A DNA stretch of 33,855 nucleotides, from positions 1 through 33,855 of the forward strand of contig RECX01000193.1 in assembly GCA_007693825.1 (NCBI GenBank). Direction: 5' to 3'. A program made the translations under genes and the position numbers. Each line of letters begins with the position of its first letter. Position 1 is the stretch's first letter. A model generated the notes under the pieces. The model did not search any database, was not told the origin of the DNA, and saw only the letters and a list, made by a program, of their open reading frames with translations. Below, one piece after another: positions 9,202 through 19,165 of the stretch. Source of the DNA: Balneolaceae bacterium (GTDB lineage: Bacteria > Bacteroidota > Rhodothermia > Balneolales > Natronogracilivirgulaceae).

Positions 9202-10006
9202 CACCCTTATTCTGCCCAACCGGCCTCTTCTCTTTATGTCGGATGTGCATCTTGCCGCCTGGTCCGCTGAAAAAAACCGGGTTCTGGAGAATGATCTCAT
9301 CCGGTTAATCGACTATTGCGAAGAGTATGAACTGGAAATCGTCATACTGGGTGACTTTTTCGACTTCTGGATGGAATACCCCGGAAACAGGGTGCCCCCG
9401 CTCGGACAAAACATTCTTCAGAGATTCCACGATTTTCATAAGCAGACAGATAGTCATACCCTGTTTGTGACAGGTAATCATGACAACTGGACAAACGGGT
9501 ATCTGCGCAGCATTGGTTTTGATGTGGAACATGAATACCGGATCATTGAAGAATCCACCGTATCCATTATGGTCCTCCATGGCGACGGACTGAAAGATCC
9601 TGAAATGGAGCTGCCTCGTCCCGCAATGCACCGTTTTCTCAGAAATTCGTACTTTACAACCTTGTACCGGAAAATGCTCCCACCTCGTTTTGGCTGGATG
9701 GGCATGCAGCTCTATTCCGGATTCAGCAGGAAATCAGGTAACAGAAAAAAGAACCCCAACACACACGTGATACTGGATGCATGGGCCAGAAACCGCGTTT
9801 TGACCGATGATCGTATCCAGGCCATAGTCTACGGGCATCACCATCAACCCTTGCTCTGGGAACAAAACGGTCTGACCTGCATGAACTGCGGATGTTTCGG
9901 TACCGATTATACACTTGGTCTGTATGCAAACAAGACGTTTGAACTCGTTACATGGGATGTGGACAGCAAAACGCTCGCCACTCGTAGCATCAACGCGGAC
10001 ACATAG
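9128..10006 (+). CDS. Calcineurin-like phosphoesterase, UDP-2,3-diacylglucosamine diphosphatase (LpxH)-like
   Basis: MSDVHL, GDFFDFWMEYP, VTGNHD, VLHGDG, VYGHHHQP metallophosphoesterase motifs. Start is ambiguous: ATG 9128, TTG 9179 or ATG 9236; the first two overlap the upstream gene. Confidence 0.85.
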   Translation: MSFRRLKYGTLFPNSYALSSTEKNSTLILPNRPLLFMSDVHLAAWSAEKNRVLENDLIRLIDYCEEYELEIVILGDFFDFWMEYPGNRVPPLGQNILQRFHDFHKQTDSHTLFVTGNHDNWTNGYLRSIGFDVEHEYRIIEESTVSIMVLHGDGLKDPEMELPRPAMHRFLRNSYFTTLYRKMLPPRFGWMGMQLYSGFSRKSGNRKKNPNTHVILDAWARNRVLTDDRIQAIVYGHHHQPLLWEQNGLTCMNCGCFGTDYTLGLYANKTFELVTWDVDSKTLATRSINADT

Positions 10007-10009
10007 GCA

Positions 10010-12388
10010 ATGACAAGCAAGGATTTTGAAAATATGGACATGGATCGCTATCTGAACGATCCCGAATACCGGCGGGAAATTGCCCGCAAAAGAAGAGACT
10101 CTGCCATGAGTTCCCGGGAAGACTCCAAAATAACAGGAATGCAGCCACCGAAACGAAACCGGATCATGTACTCGTCCCGCGGCTCTCATACCGGTATCGG
10201 ATGGCGTCATATATTGGGTGTTTTCGGCGGAGTGATCATAACAGGTTTCATCATTGGCCTTTTTTCCTTTTTCTATCTGGCACAGGGACTTCCATCGATT
10301 GAAGAACTGGAGAATCCCCAAACCGATATCGCCAGTTTTGTCCTTAGCCGCGACGGCCAGGTCCTGGACAAGTATTTCACGGAAAACCGTACCTATATCC
10401 GCTACCAGGATATATCCCCCAATGTCATCGACGCACTCATAGCGACCGAAGACCATCGTTTTTACACACACTGGGGAATTGATATGTATCGAACGCTGGC
10501 CATCCCCTATCACCTGATGCGCGGTAACCCGCAGGGCGGTTCAACTATTTCGCAACAGCTTGCAAGAAACCTGTACCGGTCCATCGGCCGTGAGGTCAGT
10601 GTAACCCGCAAACTCCGCGAAATCATTACGGCGATCCAGATAGAACAGAATTACACGAAACAGGAGATCATTGAGATGTACCTGAACACCGTGGAATTCA
10701 GCAACAGCGCTTTCGGAATTGAAACGGCGGCGCATACCCATTTCAACAAACCGGCCAGCGATCTCACGGTGCCTGAGGCAGCCACACTTATCGGAAGCCT
10801 CCAGGCCGTATCCGCCCTGAACCCCCGCACCCGTGCCGAGCGCTCGACGCAACGAAGAAATGTAGTCATGTCTCAGATGCTGCGCCACGGGTTCGTCACA
10901 CCGGATGAATTTGCACAATACCGTGCCACTCCGCTTGAACTGGATTACAACCCTCCGTTCCGCACCGGACGGGAAAGCCGATATTTCGGGCAGTATGTAC
11001 GTCAGCAGATCCAGGGATGGGCCGATGAAAACGGCTATGACCTGTACCGCGACGGGCTCGTCATCCACACAACCATTGACTCGCGGATGCAACGCTTTGC
11101 CGAAGAAGCTCTTAAAGAACAGCTTGAAAGGCACCAGCGCAGTTTTGAACAGGAATGGACCTCCCCCGGAAGCAATCAGTACATGGATAAACTGTGGGCG
11201 CAATATCCCGGATTCCTGAACAGCTTCCTGGAGGAGACCGAAAGATTTGAAGAGTACCGGCGGGAAGGCCGCGGTTCGCGTGAAGAGATCCTGGACTTGC
11301 TGAAAATGGACGATGCCTTTGTGGATTCCGTAAAACATGCCCGCGCGCGGCTTGAAGCAGGTTTTGTTGCCATAGACCCTTCCAATGGAAACATACTGGC
11401 ATGGGTCGGCGGATCGGACTACAGCTCCATTCAGCGTGACAATGTGCACCAGCTGCGCCGGCAGACCGGATCCACGTTCAAACCCTTTGTTTACGCAGTG
11501 GCCATTGACAACGGATACCGGCCTTATCATACATTCTCGAAATACCCGGTCAACTTTTTTGATGTCAGTGGCGACCGGTGGTCGCCAAGGGATCCGGTCA
11601 TACCCAGCGGCCCCGAAATGATTACACTAAGGGAAGCCATTGGAAGGAGCCTTAACAATGTAACCGTCCGCCTGCTGCCCGAACTTGCCGGCGCCCCCGG
11701 CACCAACCGTTTGGAAGACCTGGCCCCTGCCGGACAGAAAATCGCTGATTTTGCCCGCCGTATGGGTATGAACCGGACACCTATTGCCACCAATCCGGCC
11801 ATTGCCCTTGGAACCGCCCACTCCAGCCTGCTTGAGCTGACCAGTGCCTACACCACGTTTGCCAATATGGGTGTACATATTGAACCCTATGCCGTAACGC
11901 GCATTGAGGATGCCGAAGGAAACGTGCTTCAGGAATTCCGCTCCGATAACCAGCAGGAAGTAATCAGTCCGGAGATCGCTTACATGATGATTGACATGTT
12001 GCGTGGAGTCATCCGGGGCGGACAGGGCTGGGTCGGTACCGGCAACCGGATGAACTGGATGTTTAACATCAGCCAGGATATCGCCGGAAAAACCGGAACT
12101 ACGCAGAACAGTGCCGACAACTGGTTTGTGGCAATGATGCCGCACCTGGTGGCCGGTGCATGGGTTGGCGGAGAGGACCGGCGCATCATCTTCCCGCAGG
12201 GAACACAGGTCGGTCAGGGTGCTCGTACGGCATTGCCTATTGTCGGTCAGTTTATTCAGAGCTGTGCCAACGATCCAAATGTCCCATGGAGCAGGGATGC
12301 GTTTGAACAGCCACAGGGATTTGTGATGGAACAGGCGCCGGAAGAACGTGACGCCGAACCAACACGCCCAAGTCGCATCAGCTGGTGA
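10010..12388 (+). CDS. Class A penicillin-binding protein (transglycosylase/transpeptidase, PBP1A-type)
   Basis: GT51 motifs EDHRFYTHWGID, GGSTISQQLARNL; transpeptidase RQTGSTFKPFVYA, GRSLNN, GKTGTTQNSADNWFVAMMP. Confidence 0.95.
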   Translation: MTSKDFENMDMDRYLNDPEYRREIARKRRDSAMSSREDSKITGMQPPKRNRIMYSSRGSHTGIGWRHILGVFGGVIITGFIIGLFSFFYLAQGLPSIEELENPQTDIASFVLSRDGQVLDKYFTENRTYIRYQDISPNVIDALIATEDHRFYTHWGIDMYRTLAIPYHLMRGNPQGGSTISQQLARNLYRSIGREVSVTRKLREIITAIQIEQNYTKQEIIEMYLNTVEFSNSAFGIETAAHTHFNKPASDLTVPEAATLIGSLQAVSALNPRTRAERSTQRRNVVMSQMLRHGFVTPDEFAQYRATPLELDYNPPFRTGRESRYFGQYVRQQIQGWADENGYDLYRDGLVIHTTIDSRMQRFAEEALKEQLERHQRSFEQEWTSPGSNQYMDKLWAQYPGFLNSFLEETERFEEYRREGRGSREEILDLLKMDDAFVDSVKHARARLEAGFVAIDPSNGNILAWVGGSDYSSIQRDNVHQLRRQTGSTFKPFVYAVAIDNGYRPYHTFSKYPVNFFDVSGDRWSPRDPVIPSGPEMITLREAIGRSLNNVTVRLLPELAGAPGTNRLEDLAPAGQKIADFARRMGMNRTPIATNPAIALGTAHSSLLELTSAYTTFANMGVHIEPYAVTRIEDAEGNVLQEFRSDNQQEVISPEIAYMMIDMLRGVIRGGQGWVGTGNRMNWMFNISQDIAGKTGTTQNSADNWFVAMMPHLVAGAWVGGEDRRIIFPQGTQVGQGARTALPIVGQFIQSCANDPNVPWSRDAFEQPQGFVMEQAPEERDAEPTRPSRISW

Positions 12389-12474
12389 CATGGCATAGCA
12401 ACATGCATAGCATGCGTTCCACCCGGCTGTGTATCCTCCGATTTTGTATCAGCCCAATGAGGCTTGAGCGGAAA

Positions 12475-12870
12475 TCAGATCCCTGCGACCTTCAGGCGGT
12501 TCTTGACGATACGAAGTTCCCGGTGGGTCCGCTTGTGCTCATCTGTAAATATTTTGTACTTCTTGAGTTCCGTCTCCAGCTCCGACTTTCTTGCACGTTC
12601 CGTCCCGGTGTCAATCTGATCGGACGGGATAGCCTCCTCAGCCATCACTATCACATTGTTGTCCTTTATTTCAGTAAACCCGCCGCTGATTGCATAACTC
12701 TGCTCAGGCTTGTCAGGAACACGGACAACCAGCTTGCCGATATCCAGGATGGAAACAAGGGGCGAGTGATCTTTGAGCACTTCAAATCCACCCTCGACAC
12801 CCGGCAACCTGATACCCTCGACAACCCCTTCAAAAACGGGACCCCTCGGAGTTAATATGTGAGCTTTCAT
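12475..12870 (-). CDS. atpC: F0F1 ATP synthase subunit epsilon
   Basis: 131 aa; ILTPRGPVFEGVVEGIRLPGVEGGFEVLKDHSPLVSIL; downstream of atpD. Confidence 0.93.
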   Translation of the reverse strand: MKAHILTPRGPVFEGVVEGIRLPGVEGGFEVLKDHSPLVSILDIGKLVVRVPDKPEQSYAISGGFTEIKDNNVIVMAEEAIPSDQIDTGTERARKSELETELKKYKIFTDEHKRTHRELRIVKNRLKVAGI

Positions 12871-12963
12871 CTTTTTATATTTTTTTGATTCAATAGGTCA
12901 GATAGAATGTCCATGACGATTATAATCATGCTCCTGTGTGAAGGGTTGCCGTCATGGCCATAG
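12866..12963 (-). repeat. Palindromic intergenic repeat, copy B (atpC-proximal)
   Basis: Minus strand: CCATGACGGCAACCCTTCACACAGGAGCATGATTATAATCGTCATGGACATTCTATCTGACC...; aligns with copy C at a constant 115-bp offset over its atpC-proximal part. Confidence 0.92.
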
Positions 12964-12980
12964 CACTTCGTGACCTTCGG

Positions 12981-13088
12981 TTCATCTGTTTATAATTTTT
13001 CGATTCATAAGGTCACATAGAATGTCCATGACGATTATAATCATACGCCTGTGTCAATGCTACTGTTCAGTCATGGACATTTCATAGA
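12981..13088 (-). repeat. Palindromic intergenic repeat, copy C (atpD-proximal)
   Basis: Minus strand: ATGTCCATGACTGAACAGTAGCATTGACACAGGCGTATGATTATAATCGTCATGGACATTCTATGTGACC; 11-bp perfect outer arms ATGTCCATGAC/GTCATGGACAT. Confidence 0.92.
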
Positions 13089-13132
13089 AATGACGTTACA
13101 GATGAGTGCGGTTCAGCACGATTCAGGGATTA

Positions 13133-14632
<1,500 letters not shown>

Positions 14633-14911
14633 TTAAAAGTTTCAGTAAATGAACCGCGCAGAACCTCCCGGCACGGTAATTTCGCAAAATTACCAAATAC
14701 CGGAGCAAAAGAAAAACACCAATTGACCCGCTCGCTCGTTTTTTTCCTGGGTATTGTCTACTGGCTGAGCCGGAATCCCCCTCCCAGTGTGATTTTCACC
14801 TCCGATGGAATACCGGACCCCGGACAGGCGACATCTCGGCTTAATTGTTATGAAAAAAATCCGTACTTTTTTTAGAATTTGAATACCAACCAAAACAAGT
14901 AAAAAGAAGCT

Positions 14912-16231
14912 TTGGAACAGACTGTTACAGCTCGTCAGGCAAGTGTTGAGGCACTTAATCATTTTGAGGAGTTCCATAAAACGGACTCCCGGATACTTAA
15001 TAAACTGGAGGGGCAGGACCGCCAGCAGGCAAACGAATACGTTCAGGGAATTCTGCGCCGCAGAAGCTATCTGGACTTTCTCATATCACACTACAGTGCT
15101 GTCGCGGTCGGTGATATGAATCCCCAGTTCAAGAATATCCTGCGCATTGGCCTTTATGACCTGCTATTCATGGACGGCACGCCGGATTATGCCGCTGTAA
15201 ATGAAGCCGTGGAACTTGCCAAGACACTGGGGGGCTCACGCAGCGCTGACCTTATGAACGCCATCCTTCGACGGGTCCAGCGTGATATGCCCAATCTCCC
15301 CCGGCCCGATTTTGAAGACCGCACCAGGCTCATCGCCACTACCTTTTCACACCCTGAATGGCTTGTTAAACGCTGGGTCGAACGTTTCGGCGAACGCGAG
15401 GCCTTCCGGCTCATGCAACACAACAACCAGAACCCTTCCTATTACCTCCGCGTCAATGGCATCAAAACCAATGCCCGGAATTTCCAGCTCAGGCTCGGCA
15501 AGGCAGATATTGATTTTGAGGAAAGCGATTGGCTACCCGGCTATTATAAAGTAGGCGGCCTCCATAAAGTTCGTGCAAAAGGATGGTTTCAAAAGGGATT
15601 TGCCCAGGTTCAGGATATCGCCGCCGGATTCGCCGCCACCATCCTGGATCCGCAACCCGGCGAAGACGTTTACGATCTCTGTGCCGCACCCGGGACCAAA
15701 ACCATTATGCTCTGTGACCTGATGCAAAATAAAGGCAGCATCACGGCCGTCGATATCTCTTCCGAAAGAATCGCACTGATCGCTGAAAATGTCACCAATT
15801 ACGGCGCCGACATTGTTAAAGTGCAGCGTGCCGATATAACCAGCGAGCGTTTCAAACTGGTGGATGCCGTGCTCCTTGACGCACCCTGCTCCGGGACCGG
15901 CGTGCTTGCCAAGCGGGCGGACCTGCGCTGGCGCCGCACGGAAGCAGAGCTGGAAGAATTCACACGTCAACAGGATGAACTTATTGATGCAGCTGCAAAT
16001 ATGGTTAAAAGAGGCGGACGCCTTGTCTACTCGACATGCTCCATAGAGCCGGAAGAGAATATGGAGCGCATCCAGGCATTCCTGAAAGAATATGATAATT
16101 TCGAGCTGGAAAACCTGGAAGACTACCTCCCGGAAGAAGTGCTGGCCGATGATGGCAAATCCTATCAGACCCTCCCCCACGTACACAACTGCGACGGACA
16201 CTTCGGAGTGCTTCTCAAAAGAAAAGTGTAG
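14912..16231 (+). CDS. rsmB: 16S rRNA (cytosine-967-C5)-methyltransferase
   Basis: NusB-like N-terminus; LCAAPGTKTIMLCDLM, LLDAPCSGTGVLAKRADLRWRR, YSTCSIEPEEN. TTG start in the ORF track. Confidence 0.92.
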   Translation: MEQTVTARQASVEALNHFEEFHKTDSRILNKLEGQDRQQANEYVQGILRRRSYLDFLISHYSAVAVGDMNPQFKNILRIGLYDLLFMDGTPDYAAVNEAVELAKTLGGSRSADLMNAILRRVQRDMPNLPRPDFEDRTRLIATTFSHPEWLVKRWVERFGEREAFRLMQHNNQNPSYYLRVNGIKTNARNFQLRLGKADIDFEESDWLPGYYKVGGLHKVRAKGWFQKGFAQVQDIAAGFAATILDPQPGEDVYDLCAAPGTKTIMLCDLMQNKGSITAVDISSERIALIAENVTNYGADIVKVQRADITSERFKLVDAVLLDAPCSGTGVLAKRADLRWRRTEAELEEFTRQQDELIDAAANMVKRGGRLVYSTCSIEPEENMERIQAFLKEYDNFELENLEDYLPEEVLADDGKSYQTLPHVHNCDGHFGVLLKRKV

Positions 16232-16295
16232 CAGGCAGCACCGGCGGCACACCAGCCTGCCTGGATGGCTGATCCATATTCCATGCCATGTTCAA

Positions 16296-16337
16296 ACCGA
16301 TTAACCGATTATCAGTACCGATTAACCGATTATCAGT
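16296..16337 (+). repeat. Perfect 21-bp tandem repeat x2 (accgattaaccgattatcagt)
   Basis: Units 16296-16316 and 16317-16337 are identical; just upstream of valS. Confidence 0.95.
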
Positions 16338-16387
16338 CTCAGCGAACGACCGTAAATACAATCCAGCCTCAGCGCAATTCACAGCAT

Positions 16388-19084
16388 ATGTCCAGCGGAA
16401 ACCTGAAAGAAAAAGAAATACCCAAGCAATACGATCCGAAAGCCATCGAAGACCAGTGGTATGACTACTGGATGAATCACGGCATGTTTCAAGCCCGTAC
16501 CGATTCCGGAAAAGAGCCGTTTACCATCATGATGCCCCCTCCAAATGTCACCGGGGCACTGCACATGGGACACGCCTTGCAGGGAGCTGTTCAGGACGCG
16601 CTGACGCGTCTCAAACGCATGCAGGGCTATGAAGCCCTGTGGCTCCCCGGCACCGATCACGCCGGAATCGCCACCCAGAATGTCGTGGAAAGGGAACTCA
16701 AGCAGAAGGAAAAGAAAAACCGGCATGACATCGGCCGCGAGGCATTTGTTCAAAAAGTGTGGGACTGGAAAGAGAAGTATGGCGAGATCATCACCCGCCA
16801 GTACAGCAAGCTGGGCGTAAGCTGCGACTGGAGCAGGGAACGGTTCACCATGGACGAGGGACTCTCCCGCGCCGTGCAGCAAACCTTCATCCGCCTGCAT
16901 GACGAAGGATTGATCTATAAAGGATATTACCTGGTCAACTGGTGTCCGGTCGACATGACAGCCATATCAGATGAAGAGGTCGAACACGTTGAGCGCAAAG
17001 GACATATGTGGCACGTTTCCTATCCACTGGATGAGGAGACAGCGGCAGCATCCGGACTCACGCATATCACCATAGCCACGACCCGCCCGGAGACCATTCC
17101 CGCCGACACGGCCGTGAGCGTACACCCCGATGACGAGCGCTACAAAAAACTTGTCGGCGGACATACCTGGATCCCGACTACCGGCCGCAAAGTGCCCATA
17201 ATCGCCGATGACTATGTAAAAATGGATTACGGCAGCGGGGCGCTCAAAGTCACTCCGGCACACGACGAGAATGACTTCGAGATTGGCCGGCGCCATTCGC
17301 TGCCCACCCTGAATATCATCAACAAGGACGGAACCCTCAACGAGGCCTCAGGCAGATACAACGGCATGGACCGTTTCGTTGCCCGGGAAGCCATCGTCAA
17401 GGACCTGGAGTCCGAAGGGCTTCTTGTCAAGGTCGAAGATTATGTAAACCAGATCGGCATATCCAGCCGCAGCAAAGCCATCATCGAGCCGCTTCTCTCG
17501 GATCAGTGGTTCGTCAAAATGAAACCCCTGGCCGAAAAAGCCATGCAGGCCAGCCGTAACGGCGAGTTCTCCTTTTACCCGGGGCGCTGGGAAAACGAAT
17601 TTTTCCGCTGGATGGAAAACATCCGTGACTGGGTCATCTCCCGCCAACTCTGGTGGGGACACCGGATCCCCGTCTGGTACCATACCAAAGAAGACGGTTC
17701 CATTGATACCAGCCGCAACTACATTGTCAGCATAGACCAGCCACACAAAGGCATGGTACAGGATCCCGATGTGCTCGACACCTGGTTCTCTTCCTGGCTC
17801 TGGCCTTTCTCCACACTGGGATGGCCGGACAAGACACGGGATTTTGACTATTTCTACCCCACTTCCGTTCTGGTATCCGGATACGATATCCTCTTTTTCT
17901 GGGTCAGCCGGATGCTCATGGGCGGTATTCATTTCACGGGCAAGGCCCCCTTCCGTGACGTCTTCATGACAGGGATCGTCAAGGACAAGCTGGGCCGTAA
18001 AATGAGCAAGAGCCTGAACAACGGCATCGATCCGCTTGAGATGATCGACCAGTACGGGGCCGATGCCGTCCGCTACTGCCTCATCATCCTTTGTGCACAG
18101 GGACAGGATATCAAACTGGATCCCACCAAGTTTGAAATGGGCCGCAACTTCGCGAATAAACTCTGGAACGCGTACCGGTTCCTTAACATGCATCTTGATC
18201 CAGATGCCGATTACGCCAAATCGTGGCCGTGGGACAAAGAAGAAACGGCGGCCCTGCCCCTGCATGACCAATGGATGATGAGCCGCATCCAGCAGACCAT
18301 TGAAGCCGTTGACGACGACCTCTCCCGGTACCGACTCAATGAGGCCCTGCTCAAGATCTACTCCCTGGTTTGGGATGACTTCTGCGACTGGTATCTCGAA
18401 TTGATCAAACCCGAGTACGGAACATCCATGGATAGCAATGTTGCCGGGAGAGCGGTCATCCATTTTGAGACACTCCTCGCCCTTCTGCATCCTTTCATGC
18501 CCTTCATCACCGAAGAGATTTGGCAGCGGCTCCGAAAAAGAGAGCCGTCAGATGCCCTGATCGTAAGCCGCTGGCCGGAACATAACGCGGAACTGTCCTC
18601 CGAAGATTCCGTCAGGCATTTCAGTACCATCCAGCAGCTGATCTCCTCGGTCCGCAACATCCGCTCGGAAATGCGGGTGCCCGACCAGCTGGATGTGGAT
18701 ATCATCATCAAACCGGCATCGGATGAAATGCAGGATATGCTCTCGGCGCGCCGGACAGTATTTGACAAAATGCTCCGAATGAACAAATTCACGGTGGATA
18801 TGGACGCGGAACGGCCCAGGGCCAGTGCCTCGGATGTGGTCAACGGCCATCAGCTGTTTGTTCCCCTCTCCGGTCTTGTCGATTTTGAGAAAGAAAAAGT
18901 GAGGGTCCGCAAGGAAATCGCACGCCTGAAATCTTTCCTCACGGCCGTTGATAAGAAACTGTCGAACAGAAAGTTCCTGGATAATGCGCCAGACCAGGTT
19001 GTGCAGAATGAGCGCAACAAGCAGAGCGATGCGCAAGTGAACCTGGAAAAAATGAAAACCATACTTGCCGATCTCGAAGGATAG
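16388..19084 (+). CDS. valS: Valyl-tRNA synthetase
   Basis: PKQYDPKAIEDQWYDYW, PPPNVTGALHMGHAL (HIGH), GRKMSKSLNNGIDP (KMSKS), C-terminal coiled coil. Start chosen at 16388; the ORF track extends to 16265 through the 21-bp repeat. Confidence 0.96.
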   Translation: MSSGNLKEKEIPKQYDPKAIEDQWYDYWMNHGMFQARTDSGKEPFTIMMPPPNVTGALHMGHALQGAVQDALTRLKRMQGYEALWLPGTDHAGIATQNVVERELKQKEKKNRHDIGREAFVQKVWDWKEKYGEIITRQYSKLGVSCDWSRERFTMDEGLSRAVQQTFIRLHDEGLIYKGYYLVNWCPVDMTAISDEEVEHVERKGHMWHVSYPLDEETAAASGLTHITIATTRPETIPADTAVSVHPDDERYKKLVGGHTWIPTTGRKVPIIADDYVKMDYGSGALKVTPAHDENDFEIGRRHSLPTLNIINKDGTLNEASGRYNGMDRFVAREAIVKDLESEGLLVKVEDYVNQIGISSRSKAIIEPLLSDQWFVKMKPLAEKAMQASRNGEFSFYPGRWENEFFRWMENIRDWVISRQLWWGHRIPVWYHTKEDGSIDTSRNYIVSIDQPHKGMVQDPDVLDTWFSSWLWPFSTLGWPDKTRDFDYFYPTSVLVSGYDILFFWVSRMLMGGIHFTGKAPFRDVFMTGIVKDKLGRKMSKSLNNGIDPLEMIDQYGADAVRYCLIILCAQGQDIKLDPTKFEMGRNFANKLWNAYRFLNMHLDPDADYAKSWPWDKEETAALPLHDQWMMSRIQQTIEAVDDDLSRYRLNEALLKIYSLVWDDFCDWYLELIKPEYGTSMDSNVAGRAVIHFETLLALLHPFMPFITEEIWQRLRKREPSDALIVSRWPEHNAELSSEDSVRHFSTIQQLISSVRNIRSEMRVPDQLDVDIIIKPASDEMQDMLSARRTVFDKMLRMNKFTVDMDAERPRASASDVVNGHQLFVPLSGLVDFEKEKVRVRKEIARLKSFLTAVDKKLSNRKFLDNAPDQVVQNERNKQSDAQVNLEKMKTILADLEG

Positions 19085-19165
19085 CCGTGTCGACAGGTAC
19101 CGATCCCCGTGAATCAAAAAAGAAGCATTTGCTTCTGAAATAAGGCCGTTATCTCCCAGTACGTT

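Noticed and set aside
12926-12945. Resemblance of TTCACACAGGAGCATGATTA (minus strand) to the lac leader TTCACACAGGAAACAGCTATGACCATGATTA
   Set aside because: Short, gapped similarity; the other two copies diverge from it and the surrounding sequence is not lac or vector, so coincidence is more likely than contamination.
12866-13088. CRISPR-like or integron attC array in the atpD-atpC gap
   Set aside because: Only two long units with no unique spacers, no cas genes or integrase nearby, and no attC R/L box consensus.
16231-16260. GCAGGC...GCCTGC hairpin after rsmB as an intrinsic terminator
   Set aside because: 6-bp stem with an 18-nt loop and no U-tract; not enough to call.
17348-18490. 380-aa minus-strand ORF antisense to valS (also other long antisense ORFs such as 10541-11530, 25589-26506, 19706-20422, 2371-3180)
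   Set aside because: Each lies wholly opposite a strongly supported conserved gene and has no recognisable motif; they look like by-products of codon bias on the opposite strand.
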